From: Bog-473 sp963737745 | GTDB taxonomy: Bacteria; Actinomycetota; Acidimicrobiia; Acidimicrobiales; RAAP-2 | Length of the DNA: 64,000 bases | NCBI GenBank assembly: GCA_963737745.1 | Contig: CAVTTR010000007.1 | Location: forward strand, 372,001-436,000 | Direction: 5' to 3' | Shown: piece after piece, positions 17,396 to 26,041 of the stretch | Layout of the letters: each line of letters opens with the position of its first letter | Position numbering within the stretch: position 1 is the first letter of the stretch | Position numbers and translations under genes: made by a program | Notes under the pieces: model-generated | Seen by the model: the letters and a program-made list of their open reading frames with translations, nothing else | Told to the model about the DNA's origin: nothing | The model's database searches: none

Positions 17396-19105
17396 TCAGG
17401 TGCCGTGAACGAGTCCGAAGACCACGGAGTCGTACAACGCCTGCCAACTCGCCTCGATGATGTTCTCGGACACCCCGATGGTCGTCCAGACCCGTTCCCC
17501 GTCCGTTGTGTCCACCAGCACACGGGTGACTGCTCCGGTGCCCTTGCCCGTATCGAGCACTCGCACCCGGTAATCGGTGAGATGAATGCTTGAGAGCACC
17601 GGGAACTTTCCTCCGATGGCACCGCGTAACGCCGCATCGAGCGCGTTCACCGGACCATTGCCCTCAGCGGTGGCCACAATCCGTTCGCCCCCTACATGGA
17701 CCTTGACTGTGGCCTCGGTCGTCACGCCGAAGGCGGCACTCGTCGTCCCCTCGGCGCGTTCGCCATGATCAGTGATGATGCGGAAGGATTCGACCGTAAA
17801 GAATTCCGATGTCCACCCGGTCGCCCTCCGCAGCAGCAACTCGAGAGACCCGTCAGCCACCTCGAAGTGAAAGCCCTCGTGCTCCAGCCGCTTGAGCTCG
17901 TCGAGCACACGACCGAGAACCTCACTGTCCAGCTCCAGACCGAGCTCGTCCGCCTTCATGGCCAACGTCGAGCGACCCGCCATTTCCGAAACCACCACAC
18001 GGGTTCCATTTCCGACCGAAGTCGGCACGACGTGCTCGTAGAGATCGGCGCTGCGGGCCACGGCACTGGCATGAAGACCGCCCTTGTGGGCGAAGACCGA
18101 GTTACCGACATATGGCTGCTGAGGGTTCGGCGAGATGTTCACCAGCTCTGCGATGTGGTGGGACACAGGAGTCAGGCGTTCCAGCCGGTCCGCCGGAATG
18201 GTCCGGATGCGCAATTTGAGCGAGAGGTTGGGGATAGCGGCGGAGAGGTCGGTGTTCCCCGCCCGCTCCCCGTACCCGTTGATGCAGCCCTGGACCTGCG
18301 TGACGCCGGCCTGGACGGCCACCAGTGAATTCGCGACGGCACATCCGGCGTCGTTGTGACAGTGAATCCCAAGTTGGGCACTCGTGCGGGCCCTCACTTC
18401 GGCGACGGCACGCCCCACCGCGTCGGGCAACGATCCGCCGTTGGTGTCGCAGAGCACGAGAGCCTCGGCCCCCTCCTCTTCGGCTGCGGCCAGCACCGAG
18501 AGAGCAAATTCAGGATTGTTCCGATAGCCATCGAAGAAATGCTCGGCGTCGAGGAACACGCGCAGGTCGTGGGCGACGAGGTAGCGCACCGAGTCGCGCA
18601 CCATGTCGACGGCTTCGTCCAGCGAAGTGCGCAGTGCCTCGGCCACGTGGCGGTCCCAGGTCTTGGCCACAATGCAGGCCACTGGTGCACCTGCTTCGAT
18701 GAGGTTCGCCAGGACAACATCATCCTCCGGCCGGACTCCGGCACGGCGAGTCGACCCGAATGCCACCAGGGTGGCCGTCGACAGCTTCAGCTCCTGACGG
18801 GCGCGGGCAAAGAATTCGATGTCCTTCGGATTGGCGCCGGGCCACCCGCCCTCAATGAAGGTGACTCCCAAATGGTCGAGCTGCTCGGCCACCCGGAGCT
18901 TGTCGGCCACGGTGAGGGAGAGTCCCTCCTGCTGGCTTCCGTCCCGCAAAATCGTGTCGAAGATATCGACGGACTCGGGGAGATCCGGCACTGCGTAATC
19001 GTGCGCCTGGTGCGAGTGACCGTGCGACCCACCATGGGCGTGCGTCGATGCATCCTTGGAGTCGTGCCGGTGCCCGTCGCTGTGCGTGTGCTCCTCAGTC
19101 GACAT
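17396..19105 (-). CDS. cimA: (R)-citramalate synthase with His-rich N terminus
   Basis: CimA condenses pyruvate and acetyl-CoA to citramalate, starting threonine-independent isoleucine synthesis. The HMGL-like TIM barrel has VDIFDTILRDGSQQEGLSLT, FIEGGWPGANPKDIEFFARA (typical of the CimA subgroup) and LGIHCHNDAGCAVANSLVAV with the HxH metal site; a C-terminal LeuA-dimer regulatory domain follows. ATG 19105 overlaps the ilvE stop by 11 nt and gives 569 aa. The first 36 residues contain ten His in HTH, HRH, HAH and HGHSHQAH clusters, which is unusual for the family. A separate leuA is present at 26 kb, supporting the CimA call. Confidence 0.9.
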   Translation of the reverse strand: MSTEEHTHSDGHRHDSKDASTHAHGGSHGHSHQAHDYAVPDLPESVDIFDTILRDGSQQEGLSLTVADKLRVAEQLDHLGVTFIEGGWPGANPKDIEFFARARQELKLSTATLVAFGSTRRAGVRPEDDVVLANLIEAGAPVACIVAKTWDRHVAEALRTSLDEAVDMVRDSVRYLVAHDLRVFLDAEHFFDGYRNNPEFALSVLAAAEEEGAEALVLCDTNGGSLPDAVGRAVAEVRARTSAQLGIHCHNDAGCAVANSLVAVQAGVTQVQGCINGYGERAGNTDLSAAIPNLSLKLRIRTIPADRLERLTPVSHHIAELVNISPNPQQPYVGNSVFAHKGGLHASAVARSADLYEHVVPTSVGNGTRVVVSEMAGRSTLAMKADELGLELDSEVLGRVLDELKRLEHEGFHFEVADGSLELLLRRATGWTSEFFTVESFRIITDHGERAEGTTSAAFGVTTEATVKVHVGGERIVATAEGNGPVNALDAALRGAIGGKFPVLSSIHLTDYRVRVLDTGKGTGAVTRVLVDTTDGERVWTTIGVSENIIEASWQALYDSVVFGLVHGT

Positions 19106-20024
19106 GGTCGAGCCAGTTCTTGTAACGGTCGACTTCGCCCCGCACGGTGGCGAAGTAGGTCTGCTGCACCTCAAGGGTGATCGGCCCGGGCTTGCCCGCG
19201 CCGACCGGGCGGTCGTCGACGGCACGGATGGGCACCACTTCGGCTGCGGTACCGCTGAGAAATGCCTCATCGGCCAGGTAGAGGTCGGTCCGGATGATCG
19301 GCTCGTGGCGCACCTCGTAGCCCAGGTCGTTGGCGATGGTGATGACGGAGCTCTGGGTGATGCCGTCCAGCGCGCCTGCGTCCGAGGTCGGAGGAGTCCG
19401 GATAATGCCGTCGCGGACGATGAAGATGTTCTCGCCCGTGCACTCGCTCACGGTGCCGTTGGGTGCCAACAGGATCGCCTCGTCGTACCCGGCCTTGATG
19501 GCCTCCACCTTTGCCAGTGACGAATTCACGTACATCCCCGTACCCTTGGCCGCGGTGGGCACAGCGTTGGGATCATGACGACGCCACGAGCTCACCTTGC
19601 ACGTCACGCCATTGGCCACACCCTCCTCACCAAGGTAGGTGCCCCACGGCCAGGCGGCGATGGAGACGTTGGTCGGGCAGGGCAACGGGTTCAAGCCCAT
19701 CTCGCCGTAGCCCAGGTAGATGAGCGGGCGGATATAGCAACCATCGGTCAGTCCGTTGACCCGGACCACCTCGCGCGTGGCATCGACGATCTCGTCGATC
19801 GTGAATGGAATGTCGATCATGAAGATCTTGGCGGATGCGAAAAGTCGCCGGATGTGGTCGCCCAGACGAAACACGGCGACCCCGCTCGAGGTCGGGTAGG
19901 CCCGAATCCCCTCGAACACACCAGAGCCGTAATGCATGGTGTGGGTGAGCACGTGCACCTTGGCGTCTGCCCAGTCGACGAGCTTGCCGTCCATCCAGAT
20001 CTTCTCGGTCGGAGTAATGGGCAT
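19095..20024 (-). CDS. ilvE: Branched-chain amino acid aminotransferase
   Basis: IlvE performs the last step of Val, Leu and Ile synthesis, using glutamate and PLP. The 309-aa fold-type IV protein shows MHYGSGVFEGIRAY, CYIRPLIYLGYGEMGLNP, TAAKGTGMYVNSSLAKVEAI (the Lys expected to bind PLP), GYDEAILLAPNGTVSECTG and ENIFIVRDG, then FLSGTAAEVVPI. Length matches the family. It lies between leuB (2-nt gap) and cimA (11-nt overlap), clearly one operon under the leuB leader. Confidence 0.96.
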   Translation of the reverse strand: MPITPTEKIWMDGKLVDWADAKVHVLTHTMHYGSGVFEGIRAYPTSSGVAVFRLGDHIRRLFASAKIFMIDIPFTIDEIVDATREVVRVNGLTDGCYIRPLIYLGYGEMGLNPLPCPTNVSIAAWPWGTYLGEEGVANGVTCKVSSWRRHDPNAVPTAAKGTGMYVNSSLAKVEAIKAGYDEAILLAPNGTVSECTGENIFIVRDGIIRTPPTSDAGALDGITQSSVITIANDLGYEVRHEPIIRTDLYLADEAFLSGTAAEVVPIRAVDDRPVGAGKPGPITLEVQQTYFATVRGEVDRYKNWLDHVD

Positions 20025-20026
20025 TC

Positions 20027-21067
20027 TCAGAGCCTTTCTGCAATGGCGTCGCCCACGGCCGTCGTGGACAGTTCTGCGGTTGATGTGGCCGACATGGCGT
20101 TTGACTGCTCCGACAGCGCTTTGAGGATGCGCTGCGCTGCCTCAGTTTCACCCAGGTGCTCGAGCATGAGAGCGGCGGAGTGGATGGCCGCCAGCGGATT
20201 GGCAATGCCTTTGCCGGCGATGTCGTGTGCCGCGCCGTGGACGGGCTCAAAGAGCGACGGTCCCGTGCGGTCGGGATTGAGGTTGGCTGACGCCGCGAAG
20301 CCGATCCCTCCGCTCACTGCGCCGGCCAAGTCCGTCAAAATGTCCCCGAAGAGGTTGTCGGTGACGATGACGTCGTAGCGGCCTGGTTGCTCCACCAGGT
20401 AGATGCACGCGGCATCGACATGGTTGTAGTCCCATGCGATCTCGGGGAACTCCGAGGACACCTCGGTCACCGTGCGCTGCCACAGATCGCCAGCGAACGT
20501 GAGCACGTTCGTCTTGTGCACCAGAGTCAGGTGGTGTCGCGGTCGCTGCGCCGCCAGCTTGAAGGCATAACGCACGCACCGCTCTACCCCCATACGCGTG
20601 TTGACGGAGCCCTGGGTCGCCACTTCGGCGTGCGTCCCCTTGCGCAAGAACCCGCCCTCGCCGGCGTAGGTCCCCTCCGTATTCTCCCGGATGACCACGA
20701 AGTCTGACCCTTCGGCGATGGAACCCGGGACGCCCGCGAACGGGCGGAGGTTGACGTAGAGGTCGAGGGCGAACCGCAATCGGAGCAAGAGCCCGCGCTC
20801 GAGCGTTCCCGGTGGAATCGAAGTGTCGCCGACGGGGGGGCCCACTGCGCCGAGGAGGATGGCGTCGTAGCCCCGGAGCTCCTCGAGCACTTCGTCGGGG
20901 AGGACGCTGCCGTCTCGCACGTAACGGGAGGCCCCCAGGTCGAAGTCCGTCGTGTCGAGCTCGACACCGGCGGCCGTCACCACCTTGAGGGCCTCCGCGC
21001 AGACCTCGGGGCCGATGCCGTCGCCTCCGACGACTGCGATGCGCCAGTTGGTCGTGCCTGTGCTCAC
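20027..21067 (-). CDS. leuB: 3-isopropylmalate dehydrogenase
   Basis: LeuB oxidatively decarboxylates 3-isopropylmalate with NAD+. The 346-aa protein has VVGGDGIGPEVCAEALKVV, AILLGAVGPPVGDTSIPPG, LRPFAGVPGS, VIRENTEGTYAGEGGFLRKG, VTDNLFGDILTDLAGAVSGG and LFEPVHGAAHDIAGKGIANP, the standard set for the family. The R-D-G pattern and loop residues differ slightly from enterobacterial LeuB, as in other actinobacteria. The start is GTG 21067 with AAGGACGAG upstream. It heads leuB-ilvE-cimA and is preceded by a leader peptide and attenuator. Confidence 0.95.
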   Translation of the reverse strand: MSTGTTNWRIAVVGGDGIGPEVCAEALKVVTAAGVELDTTDFDLGASRYVRDGSVLPDEVLEELRGYDAILLGAVGPPVGDTSIPPGTLERGLLLRLRFALDLYVNLRPFAGVPGSIAEGSDFVVIRENTEGTYAGEGGFLRKGTHAEVATQGSVNTRMGVERCVRYAFKLAAQRPRHHLTLVHKTNVLTFAGDLWQRTVTEVSSEFPEIAWDYNHVDAACIYLVEQPGRYDVIVTDNLFGDILTDLAGAVSGGIGFAASANLNPDRTGPSLFEPVHGAAHDIAGKGIANPLAAIHSAALMLEHLGETEAAQRILKALSEQSNAMSATSTAELSTTAVGDAIAERL

Positions 21068-21124
21068 TGATCTCGTCCTTCTTAGTTCTGGGGGTCGGAT
21101 TCTGGTTCGTTTGGCCTGGAATTG

Positions 21125-21150
21125 AAAAACCGCCCACGCAGTGGACGGTT
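21125..21150 (-). terminator. Attenuator terminator upstream of leuB
   Basis: On the minus strand AACCGTCCAC-TGC-GTGGGCGGTT forms a 10-bp stem (one G-T pair) followed by a T-tract, an intrinsic terminator 58 nt before the leuB start. A second stem, GGCGCG (21173-21178) with CGCGCC (21155-21160), lies between it and the leader peptide and touches the leader stop codon. The order leader, hairpin, terminator is that of a translation-coupled attenuator. Confidence 0.75.
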
Positions 21151-21177
21151 GAGCGGCGCGGCGGGGATCTGGCGCGC

Positions 21178-21216
21178 CTAGTGAATAATGCCTACAGAGT
21201 GCTCGGAGGGGTACAT
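21178..21216 (-). CDS. leuB-ilvE-cimA leader peptide MYPSEHSVGIIH
   Basis: A 12-codon frame upstream of leuB that ends GTA-GGC-ATT-ATT-CAC-TAG, with Val and two consecutive Ile codons before the stop. The operon makes isoleucine through CimA and IlvE, so Ile-sensing is plausible. The ATG lies exactly 9 nt downstream of a -10 hexamer, the same spacing as in the leuA and ilvB leaders, so the mRNA probably begins at or very near the ATG. A longer upstream frame is open in the same phase, but it would start before the promoter. Confidence 0.65.
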   Translation of the reverse strand: MYPSEHSVGIIH

Positions 21217-21225
21217 AGCGCTACT

Positions 21226-21254
21226 AGTCTCCCGCGGCTGGGTTGTCCCGTCAA
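21226..21254 (-). promoter_or_regulatory. Promoter of the leuB leader
   Basis: On the minus strand: TTGACG (21254-21249), a 17-nt spacer, GAGACT (21231-21226), then 9 nt to the leader ATG. The -35 hexamer is identical to that of the leuA leader promoter and the spacer lengths are the same in all three leaders. The GGGAG overlapping the -10 could be misread as a Shine-Dalgarno site. Confidence 0.6.
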
Positions 21255-21359
21255 CCATGGGCCACTCGGGCGTCGCCACGGCACCCGCAGGGCGATTAGC
21301 GTTACGCCTGCCGTCGAGCTGTAATTCGCCGCCGGCACCCTCCATTCGAAGGACACGCT

Positions 21360-21863
21360 GTGACCAATCCATCAATCAACGACGAGACCGTAACGGCCAA
21401 CCTCACGCAGGGTACATACGACCGCCTCGTGGCGGAGCTCGAGGACCTCACGACCAGGGGGCGGGTTGAGATCGCGGAGCAGATCGAGGCCGCTCGAGCC
21501 CTGGGCGACTTGAGCGAAAACGGCGACTACCACGCCGCGAAGGACTTCCAGGGCAAGATGGAATCGCGCATTCGCCAGCTCCAAGCCCTGCTCAAGAACG
21601 TCGAAGTGCTGGACGAATCCGAACCGCGGGACGGAAGCGTGGGCACCGGTAGCACCGTGACGTTGCGCTACGAGGGTGACGACGAAGACGACACGCAACA
21701 GTTCTTCGTGGGCTCCATCGAGGAACGCCAAGGCGGCCTCCCCGTGCTCTCTCCCAGCGCGCCGCTCGGCCAAGTCCTCCTGGGCAAGAGCGCGGGCGAC
21801 ACCGTGGAATACAAGGCCCCGGGCGGCATCCTGCGCGTGGCGATCGTGGCGGTGGACCAGTGA
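21360..21863 (+). CDS. greA: Transcription elongation factor GreA
   Basis: GreA rescues backtracked RNA polymerase by stimulating transcript cleavage. The 167-aa protein has the N-terminal coiled coil with the acidic tip LGDLSENGDYHAAKDFQGKM and the C-terminal FKBP-like domain (PLGQVLLGKSAGDTVEYKAP). The start is GTG 21360. Its TGA overlaps the GTG of leuC (GTGA), so GreA and LeuC translation are coupled, an unusual operon partner. A stretch of about 290 nt separates it from divergent leuB and contains the leuB leader. Confidence 0.95.
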   Translation: MTNPSINDETVTANLTQGTYDRLVAELEDLTTRGRVEIAEQIEAARALGDLSENGDYHAAKDFQGKMESRIRQLQALLKNVEVLDESEPRDGSVGTGSTVTLRYEGDDEDDTQQFFVGSIEERQGGLPVLSPSAPLGQVLLGKSAGDTVEYKAPGGILRVAIVAVDQ

Positions 21864-23266
21864 CCGCTCCGCGCACGCTGGCTGAAAAGATCTGGGACGC
21901 GCACGTCGTTTACGCCCACGAAGGTGAGCCCGATCTCCTCTTCATCGATCTGCATCTGATCCACGAGGTCACCTCACCCCAAGCCTTCGACGGGCTGCGG
22001 CTAGCCGGACGGACCGTCCGACGACCGGACCTGACCGTGGCCACGGCAGACCACAATGTCCCGACCGTCGACATCGACAAGCCGGTGGCGGACCCGATCT
22101 CGGCCAAGCAGCTGGAAGTGCTCAACGCCAATTGCGAAGAATTCGGGATCACCTGCTACCCGATGGGCAACCCTAACCAGGGCATCGTCCACGTCATCGG
22201 CCCCGAGCAGGGTTGGACCCAGCCCGGGATGACAATCGTCTGTGGCGACAGCCATACCTCCACACACGGCGCCTTCGGCGCCCTGGCCTTTGGCATCGGG
22301 ACGAGCGAGGTCGAGCACGTCCTCGCCACCCAGTCCCTCCCACAGGTCAGACCCGCCACCATGGCCGTCACGGTGGAGGGGGAGTTGGCACCCGGTGTGA
22401 GCGCCAAGGATGTAGCGCTCACGATCATCGGGACCATCGGCACCGGGGGCGGTATCGGCCATGTCATCGAGTACCGGGGATCGGCCATTCGCTCGCTGTC
22501 GATGGAAGGTCGGATGACCCTTTGCAACATGAGCATCGAGGGTGGGGCGCGGGCCGGCCTGGTGGCCCCCGACGAAACGACGTTCGCCTATCTCAAGGGT
22601 CTCGATCACGCGCCTACCGGCGACGAATGGGACGCGGCACTCTCCTACTGGCGCACGTTGGCCACCGACGACGGGGCCACCTTCGACAAGGAAGTGGTGA
22701 TCGACGCGGCCAGCATCTCGCCTCACGTGACGTGGGGCACCAATCCGGCCCAGGTGATTGCCCTCACCGGCACCATCCCCGATCCCGAGGCCATGGACGA
22801 TCCCGGTGACCGTGAAGCGGCCGAGCGGGCTCTGGCGTACATGGGCCTGAAGGCCGGCACGCCGGTGCGCGAGATCAAGGTGGACACCGTCTTTCTGGGC
22901 TCGTGCACGAACTCGCGCATCGAGGACCTGCGCGTCGCCGCCGCCGTTCTCAACGGCCGCCACGTCCACCCCGGGCTGCGGGCCCTCGTGGTGCCGGGAT
23001 CCCACCGGGTCAAGAACCAGGCCGAATTGGAGGGGTTGGACGCGATCTTCGTGGAAGCCGGCTTCGAGTGGCGCGAGCCGGGATGCTCCATGTGCCTGGC
23101 CATGAACCCGGACAAGCTGGCCGTGGGCGAGCGTTGCGCCTCCACCTCGAATCGGAACTTCGAGGGCCGCCAGGGTCGGGGTGGGCGCACGCACCTGGTT
23201 TCGCCGGCGGTCGCCGCCGCCACGGCTGTGGCCGGGACCTTCGCCGCCCCGGAGGATCTCGACTGA
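21860..23266 (+). CDS. leuC: 3-isopropylmalate dehydratase large subunit
   Basis: LeuC with LeuD isomerises 2- to 3-isopropylmalate using a 4Fe-4S cluster. The 468-aa protein shows TADHNVPT, VCGDSHTSTHGAFGALAFGI, VLATQSLPQ, VFLGSCTNSRIEDLR and EPGCSMCLAMNPDKL, which supply the three cluster cysteines (one in GSCTN, two in CSMC). Length is normal. It starts at GTG 21860 inside the greA stop and overlaps leuD by 1 nt (TGATG). No leader peptide is seen on this strand. Confidence 0.96.
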   Translation: MTAPRTLAEKIWDAHVVYAHEGEPDLLFIDLHLIHEVTSPQAFDGLRLAGRTVRRPDLTVATADHNVPTVDIDKPVADPISAKQLEVLNANCEEFGITCYPMGNPNQGIVHVIGPEQGWTQPGMTIVCGDSHTSTHGAFGALAFGIGTSEVEHVLATQSLPQVRPATMAVTVEGELAPGVSAKDVALTIIGTIGTGGGIGHVIEYRGSAIRSLSMEGRMTLCNMSIEGGARAGLVAPDETTFAYLKGLDHAPTGDEWDAALSYWRTLATDDGATFDKEVVIDAASISPHVTWGTNPAQVIALTGTIPDPEAMDDPGDREAAERALAYMGLKAGTPVREIKVDTVFLGSCTNSRIEDLRVAAAVLNGRHVHPGLRALVVPGSHRVKNQAELEGLDAIFVEAGFEWREPGCSMCLAMNPDKLAVGERCASTSNRNFEGRQGRGGRTHLVSPAVAAATAVAGTFAAPEDLD

Positions 23267-23856
23267 TGAAGCCCGTCATCGTTGTCACCGGCCGGGCCGT
23301 ACCCCTCGATCGCACCGACGTCGACACGGACCAGATCATTCCGTCCGACTGGCTCAAGCGCGTCGAGCGCACCGGATTCGGCGCCGGGCTCTTCTCGGAG
23401 TGGCGCGACGACCGGGACTTCGTCCTCAATCATCCCGAGTATGCGGGCGCCACTATCTTGGTGGCCGGACATAACTTCGGAACCGGTTCTTCACGCGAGC
23501 ACGCCGTTTGGGCCCTGACCGACTACGGCTTCGAGGCCGTGGTGTCCTCGCGCTTCGCCGACATCTTCCGCAATAACTGCACCAAGGGGGGATTGCTCCC
23601 GGTACAAGTCACGCCCGAGTTCGACCATGCTCTGCTGACAGCCGTGGCGGAGGATCCCACTCTCGAGATCACCATCGATGTGGCGGCCGGCACCATCGAG
23701 GCGCCGGCGGCCGGCCTCTCTTCCACCTTTGCTCTGGACGAGTTCACCCGGGAACGCCTCCTCAACGGCTGGGACGACATCGGTCTCTCGCTGCGCCATG
23801 CCGACGCCATCACCGAGTACGAGCATCGGCGACCGGCGTTCATGCCTTCGGCCTAG
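23266..23856 (+). CDS. leuD: 3-isopropylmalate dehydratase small subunit
   Basis: A 196-aa swivelling-domain partner of LeuC. Motifs are GRAVPLDRTDVDTDQIIPSD, GHNFGTGSSREHAVWALTDY and RFADIFRNNCTKGGLLPVQV, the substrate-binding and swivel features of the family. ATG 23266 overlaps the leuC TGA, and the stop overlaps that of the convergent adenine deaminase by 4 nt. Confidence 0.95.
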   Translation: MKPVIVVTGRAVPLDRTDVDTDQIIPSDWLKRVERTGFGAGLFSEWRDDRDFVLNHPEYAGATILVAGHNFGTGSSREHAVWALTDYGFEAVVSSRFADIFRNNCTKGGLLPVQVTPEFDHALLTAVAEDPTLEITIDVAAGTIEAPAAGLSSTFALDEFTRERLLNGWDDIGLSLRHADAITEYEHRRPAFMPSA

Positions 23857-25577
23857 TCGATCGTCACCGGCACCAGCGCGAACGACTCGACATCCACCAG
23901 ACCCTTGTCCGTCAGGCGCAACTCGGGAAGCACCGACAAGCCGAGAAAGCTCATATGCATGAATGGGGCATGGATCGATGTCCCAAGGGTGCGCGCCGCC
24001 GCAACGAGCTGATGAAGGTCCTGGGCGACGACATGGGCCTCCTGGTCGCTCATGAGCCCGCCAATGGGAAGGGCCAGCTCGGCCAGGACCCGACCATCAT
24101 CGTCGACTGCCACCTGACCTCCGCCGATTGCGGCCAGCCGCGCCACGGCAGCGGCCATGGCGCGAGGGCCCTGGGCCGAAGGTGACCCGACTGCCATGCA
24201 GTTGTGCGCGTCGTGTCCAACGGTCGAAGCCAGCGCGCCCCTGGTAAGCCCGAATCCCGCCACCCATCCGAGCCCGATGCGGCCCGTCTCGCGATGCCGC
24301 TCGACGACGGCCAGTCGGGCCACCCCGGCGTCGGGGTCCGATGGGTCGGTCACCAGTGACGATGTGGTGAGTGAACCGTCGTGGATCCCAATGGTGCGCA
24401 CGCGGCCCCCCGGCGAAAGCCCGAAGTCAAAGGCCGACGCAGCTGGTGGCGTCGCCAGGTGTACCGACCGACGCATGAATGCCGGAGCCGGGTGGCTGGC
24501 CACTGCTCCAGGGACGACAGAACCATTCTCGGCCACCAACCGACCGCGCTGAAATACGCGGGAGGGACGAAAACCCGACAACGTGTCGAAGCACAGGATG
24601 TCGGCCTGGTATCCCGGCCCGAGCGCTCCCAGCTCGGCGAACCCGTGGTATTCGGCTGGATTCAAGGTGGCCATGATCAGCGCATCGATCTCGCTTACCC
24701 CAGCCTCGACCGCAAGACGAAGGCAGTCATCGAGATGCCCAACCTCGAGGAGGGTGTCCGGTTCACGGTCGTCGCTGCACAAGGCGAGGTGATCGGTGCC
24801 ATGGGCCAGGACCATCGGAATGAGGTCGCGCAGGTTCTGGCTGGCCGATCCCTGACGGATAAAGACCCACATGCCTTTGCGTCGCTTCTCTTCGGCCTCA
24901 CTGAGCTCGGTGCACTCGTGGTCGGACTCCACGCCCGCCGCGAGGTACGCGTCAAGCAGAAGTCCCGTGAGCCCGGGTGCATGGCCGTCGACCCGTCGGC
25001 GACCGGCGGTGGCGATGCGAGCCAACATCTCGGGGTCGCCTGCGATGACACCGGGAAAGTTCATGACCTCGGCCACCCCGATGGCCGCGTACTCGTTCAA
25101 CAACGTGGCCACATCCGGCGCGAACAGCTCAGCGCCCGGACTCTCGAATGGTGAGGCCGGCACGCAACTGCTGGCACACACCCCGAACGTGAAGGGAAGA
25201 TGGTCGGCCGCCGCGATGAGCGCCGCCACGCCGGGGATGCCGAAGACGTTGGCTATCTCATGGGGATCAGCGGCCACGGCCGTCGTGCCCAAGGGGAGCA
25301 CCGTGCGAACGAACTCATCGATCCACAACTTCGTCGATTCGAGATGCATGTGGGCGTCGACCAGTCCCGCTGTCACCGCGGCGCCATCGATGTCGATCTC
25401 TTCCATCGCGGCACGAGGTCCCCATCCCGCCACCACCCCGTCGGCAATCGCCAGGTCGGTCGTTACCCACTCCCGGCTCGACGGCGAGAGCACCCGACCA
25501 CCCCGCAGAAGCAGGTCGGCCGGTTCGGCTCCGCGGGCAACGGCCAAGACGTGAGGGGAAGCAGGGGCGCGTGCCAT
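23853..25577 (-). CDS. ade: Adenine deaminase
   Basis: Deaminates adenine to hypoxanthine in purine salvage. The 574-aa amidohydrolase contains GLVDAHMHLESTKLWIDEFV with the first metal His pair, AADPHEIANVFGIPG, VMNFPGVIAGDPEML, RVDGHAPGLTG, LCSDDREPDTLL and a C-terminal domain with LEVGHLDDCLR upstream and GHDAHNCMAVGSP, all matching the Ade family. It ends convergently on leuD and lies 14 nt downstream of a GNAT gene on the same strand, making it the last gene of a leuA-GNAT-ade unit. Confidence 0.93.
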   Translation of the reverse strand: MARAPASPHVLAVARGAEPADLLLRGGRVLSPSSREWVTTDLAIADGVVAGWGPRAAMEEIDIDGAAVTAGLVDAHMHLESTKLWIDEFVRTVLPLGTTAVAADPHEIANVFGIPGVAALIAAADHLPFTFGVCASSCVPASPFESPGAELFAPDVATLLNEYAAIGVAEVMNFPGVIAGDPEMLARIATAGRRRVDGHAPGLTGLLLDAYLAAGVESDHECTELSEAEEKRRKGMWVFIRQGSASQNLRDLIPMVLAHGTDHLALCSDDREPDTLLEVGHLDDCLRLAVEAGVSEIDALIMATLNPAEYHGFAELGALGPGYQADILCFDTLSGFRPSRVFQRGRLVAENGSVVPGAVASHPAPAFMRRSVHLATPPAASAFDFGLSPGGRVRTIGIHDGSLTTSSLVTDPSDPDAGVARLAVVERHRETGRIGLGWVAGFGLTRGALASTVGHDAHNCMAVGSPSAQGPRAMAAAVARLAAIGGGQVAVDDDGRVLAELALPIGGLMSDQEAHVVAQDLHQLVAAARTLGTSIHAPFMHMSFLGLSVLPELRLTDKGLVDVESFALVPVTID

Positions 25578-25591
25578 CAGGCGAGCGGCTG

Positions 25592-26041
25592 TTACTTCTG
25601 ACGCTCAGGCAACACCCAGCGGTAACGCGTCCACCCCGCCATCGGACGTGCACCGAGGCGCTGATAGAAGTCGATCGCCTCTTCGTTCCACTCGAGCACT
25701 TCCCATTCGACCCGTCCCTCGGTGCGGGCCCGAAGATCGGCCATCAGCGTGCCGGCGTGTCCTTGGCGGCGATGGGCCGGCCGCACGTAGAGGTCTTCCA
25801 ACCAAATGCCCGTCTTGCCCATGAACGTGGAGAAGGTGCGGAACCACAGAGCATGGCCGACCACCGAACCATCATCGGCCACGGCCAAGGTGTCGTTCAC
25901 GATGGCGCCAGGTTCGAAGAGAACCCGCCGCAAGTCGTCCTCGGTACACACGCACTGCTCGGAAAGGCTTTCAAACTCGGCCAATTCACGAATCATGGCC
26001 AGGAGCTCGGGCACATCCTCCTGCGTCGCTGGTCGGATCAC
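25592..26041 (-). CDS. GNAT family N-acetyltransferase
   Basis: A 149-aa acetyltransferase. The frame stays open far upstream inside leuA, but the conserved start is VIRPATQEDVPELLAMIREL at GTG 26041, which overlaps the leuA stop as GTGA. The acetyl-CoA loop is VRPAHRRQGHAGTLMADLRA, followed by VLEWNEEAIDFYQRLGARPM, a typical diamine or small-amine N-acetyltransferase (SpeG/SSAT-like) ending. The substrate is inferred only loosely. It is translationally coupled to leuA. Confidence 0.88.
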   Translation of the reverse strand: MIRPATQEDVPELLAMIRELAEFESLSEQCVCTEDDLRRVLFEPGAIVNDTLAVADDGSVVGHALWFRTFSTFMGKTGIWLEDLYVRPAHRRQGHAGTLMADLRARTEGRVEWEVLEWNEEAIDFYQRLGARPMAGWTRYRWVLPERQK

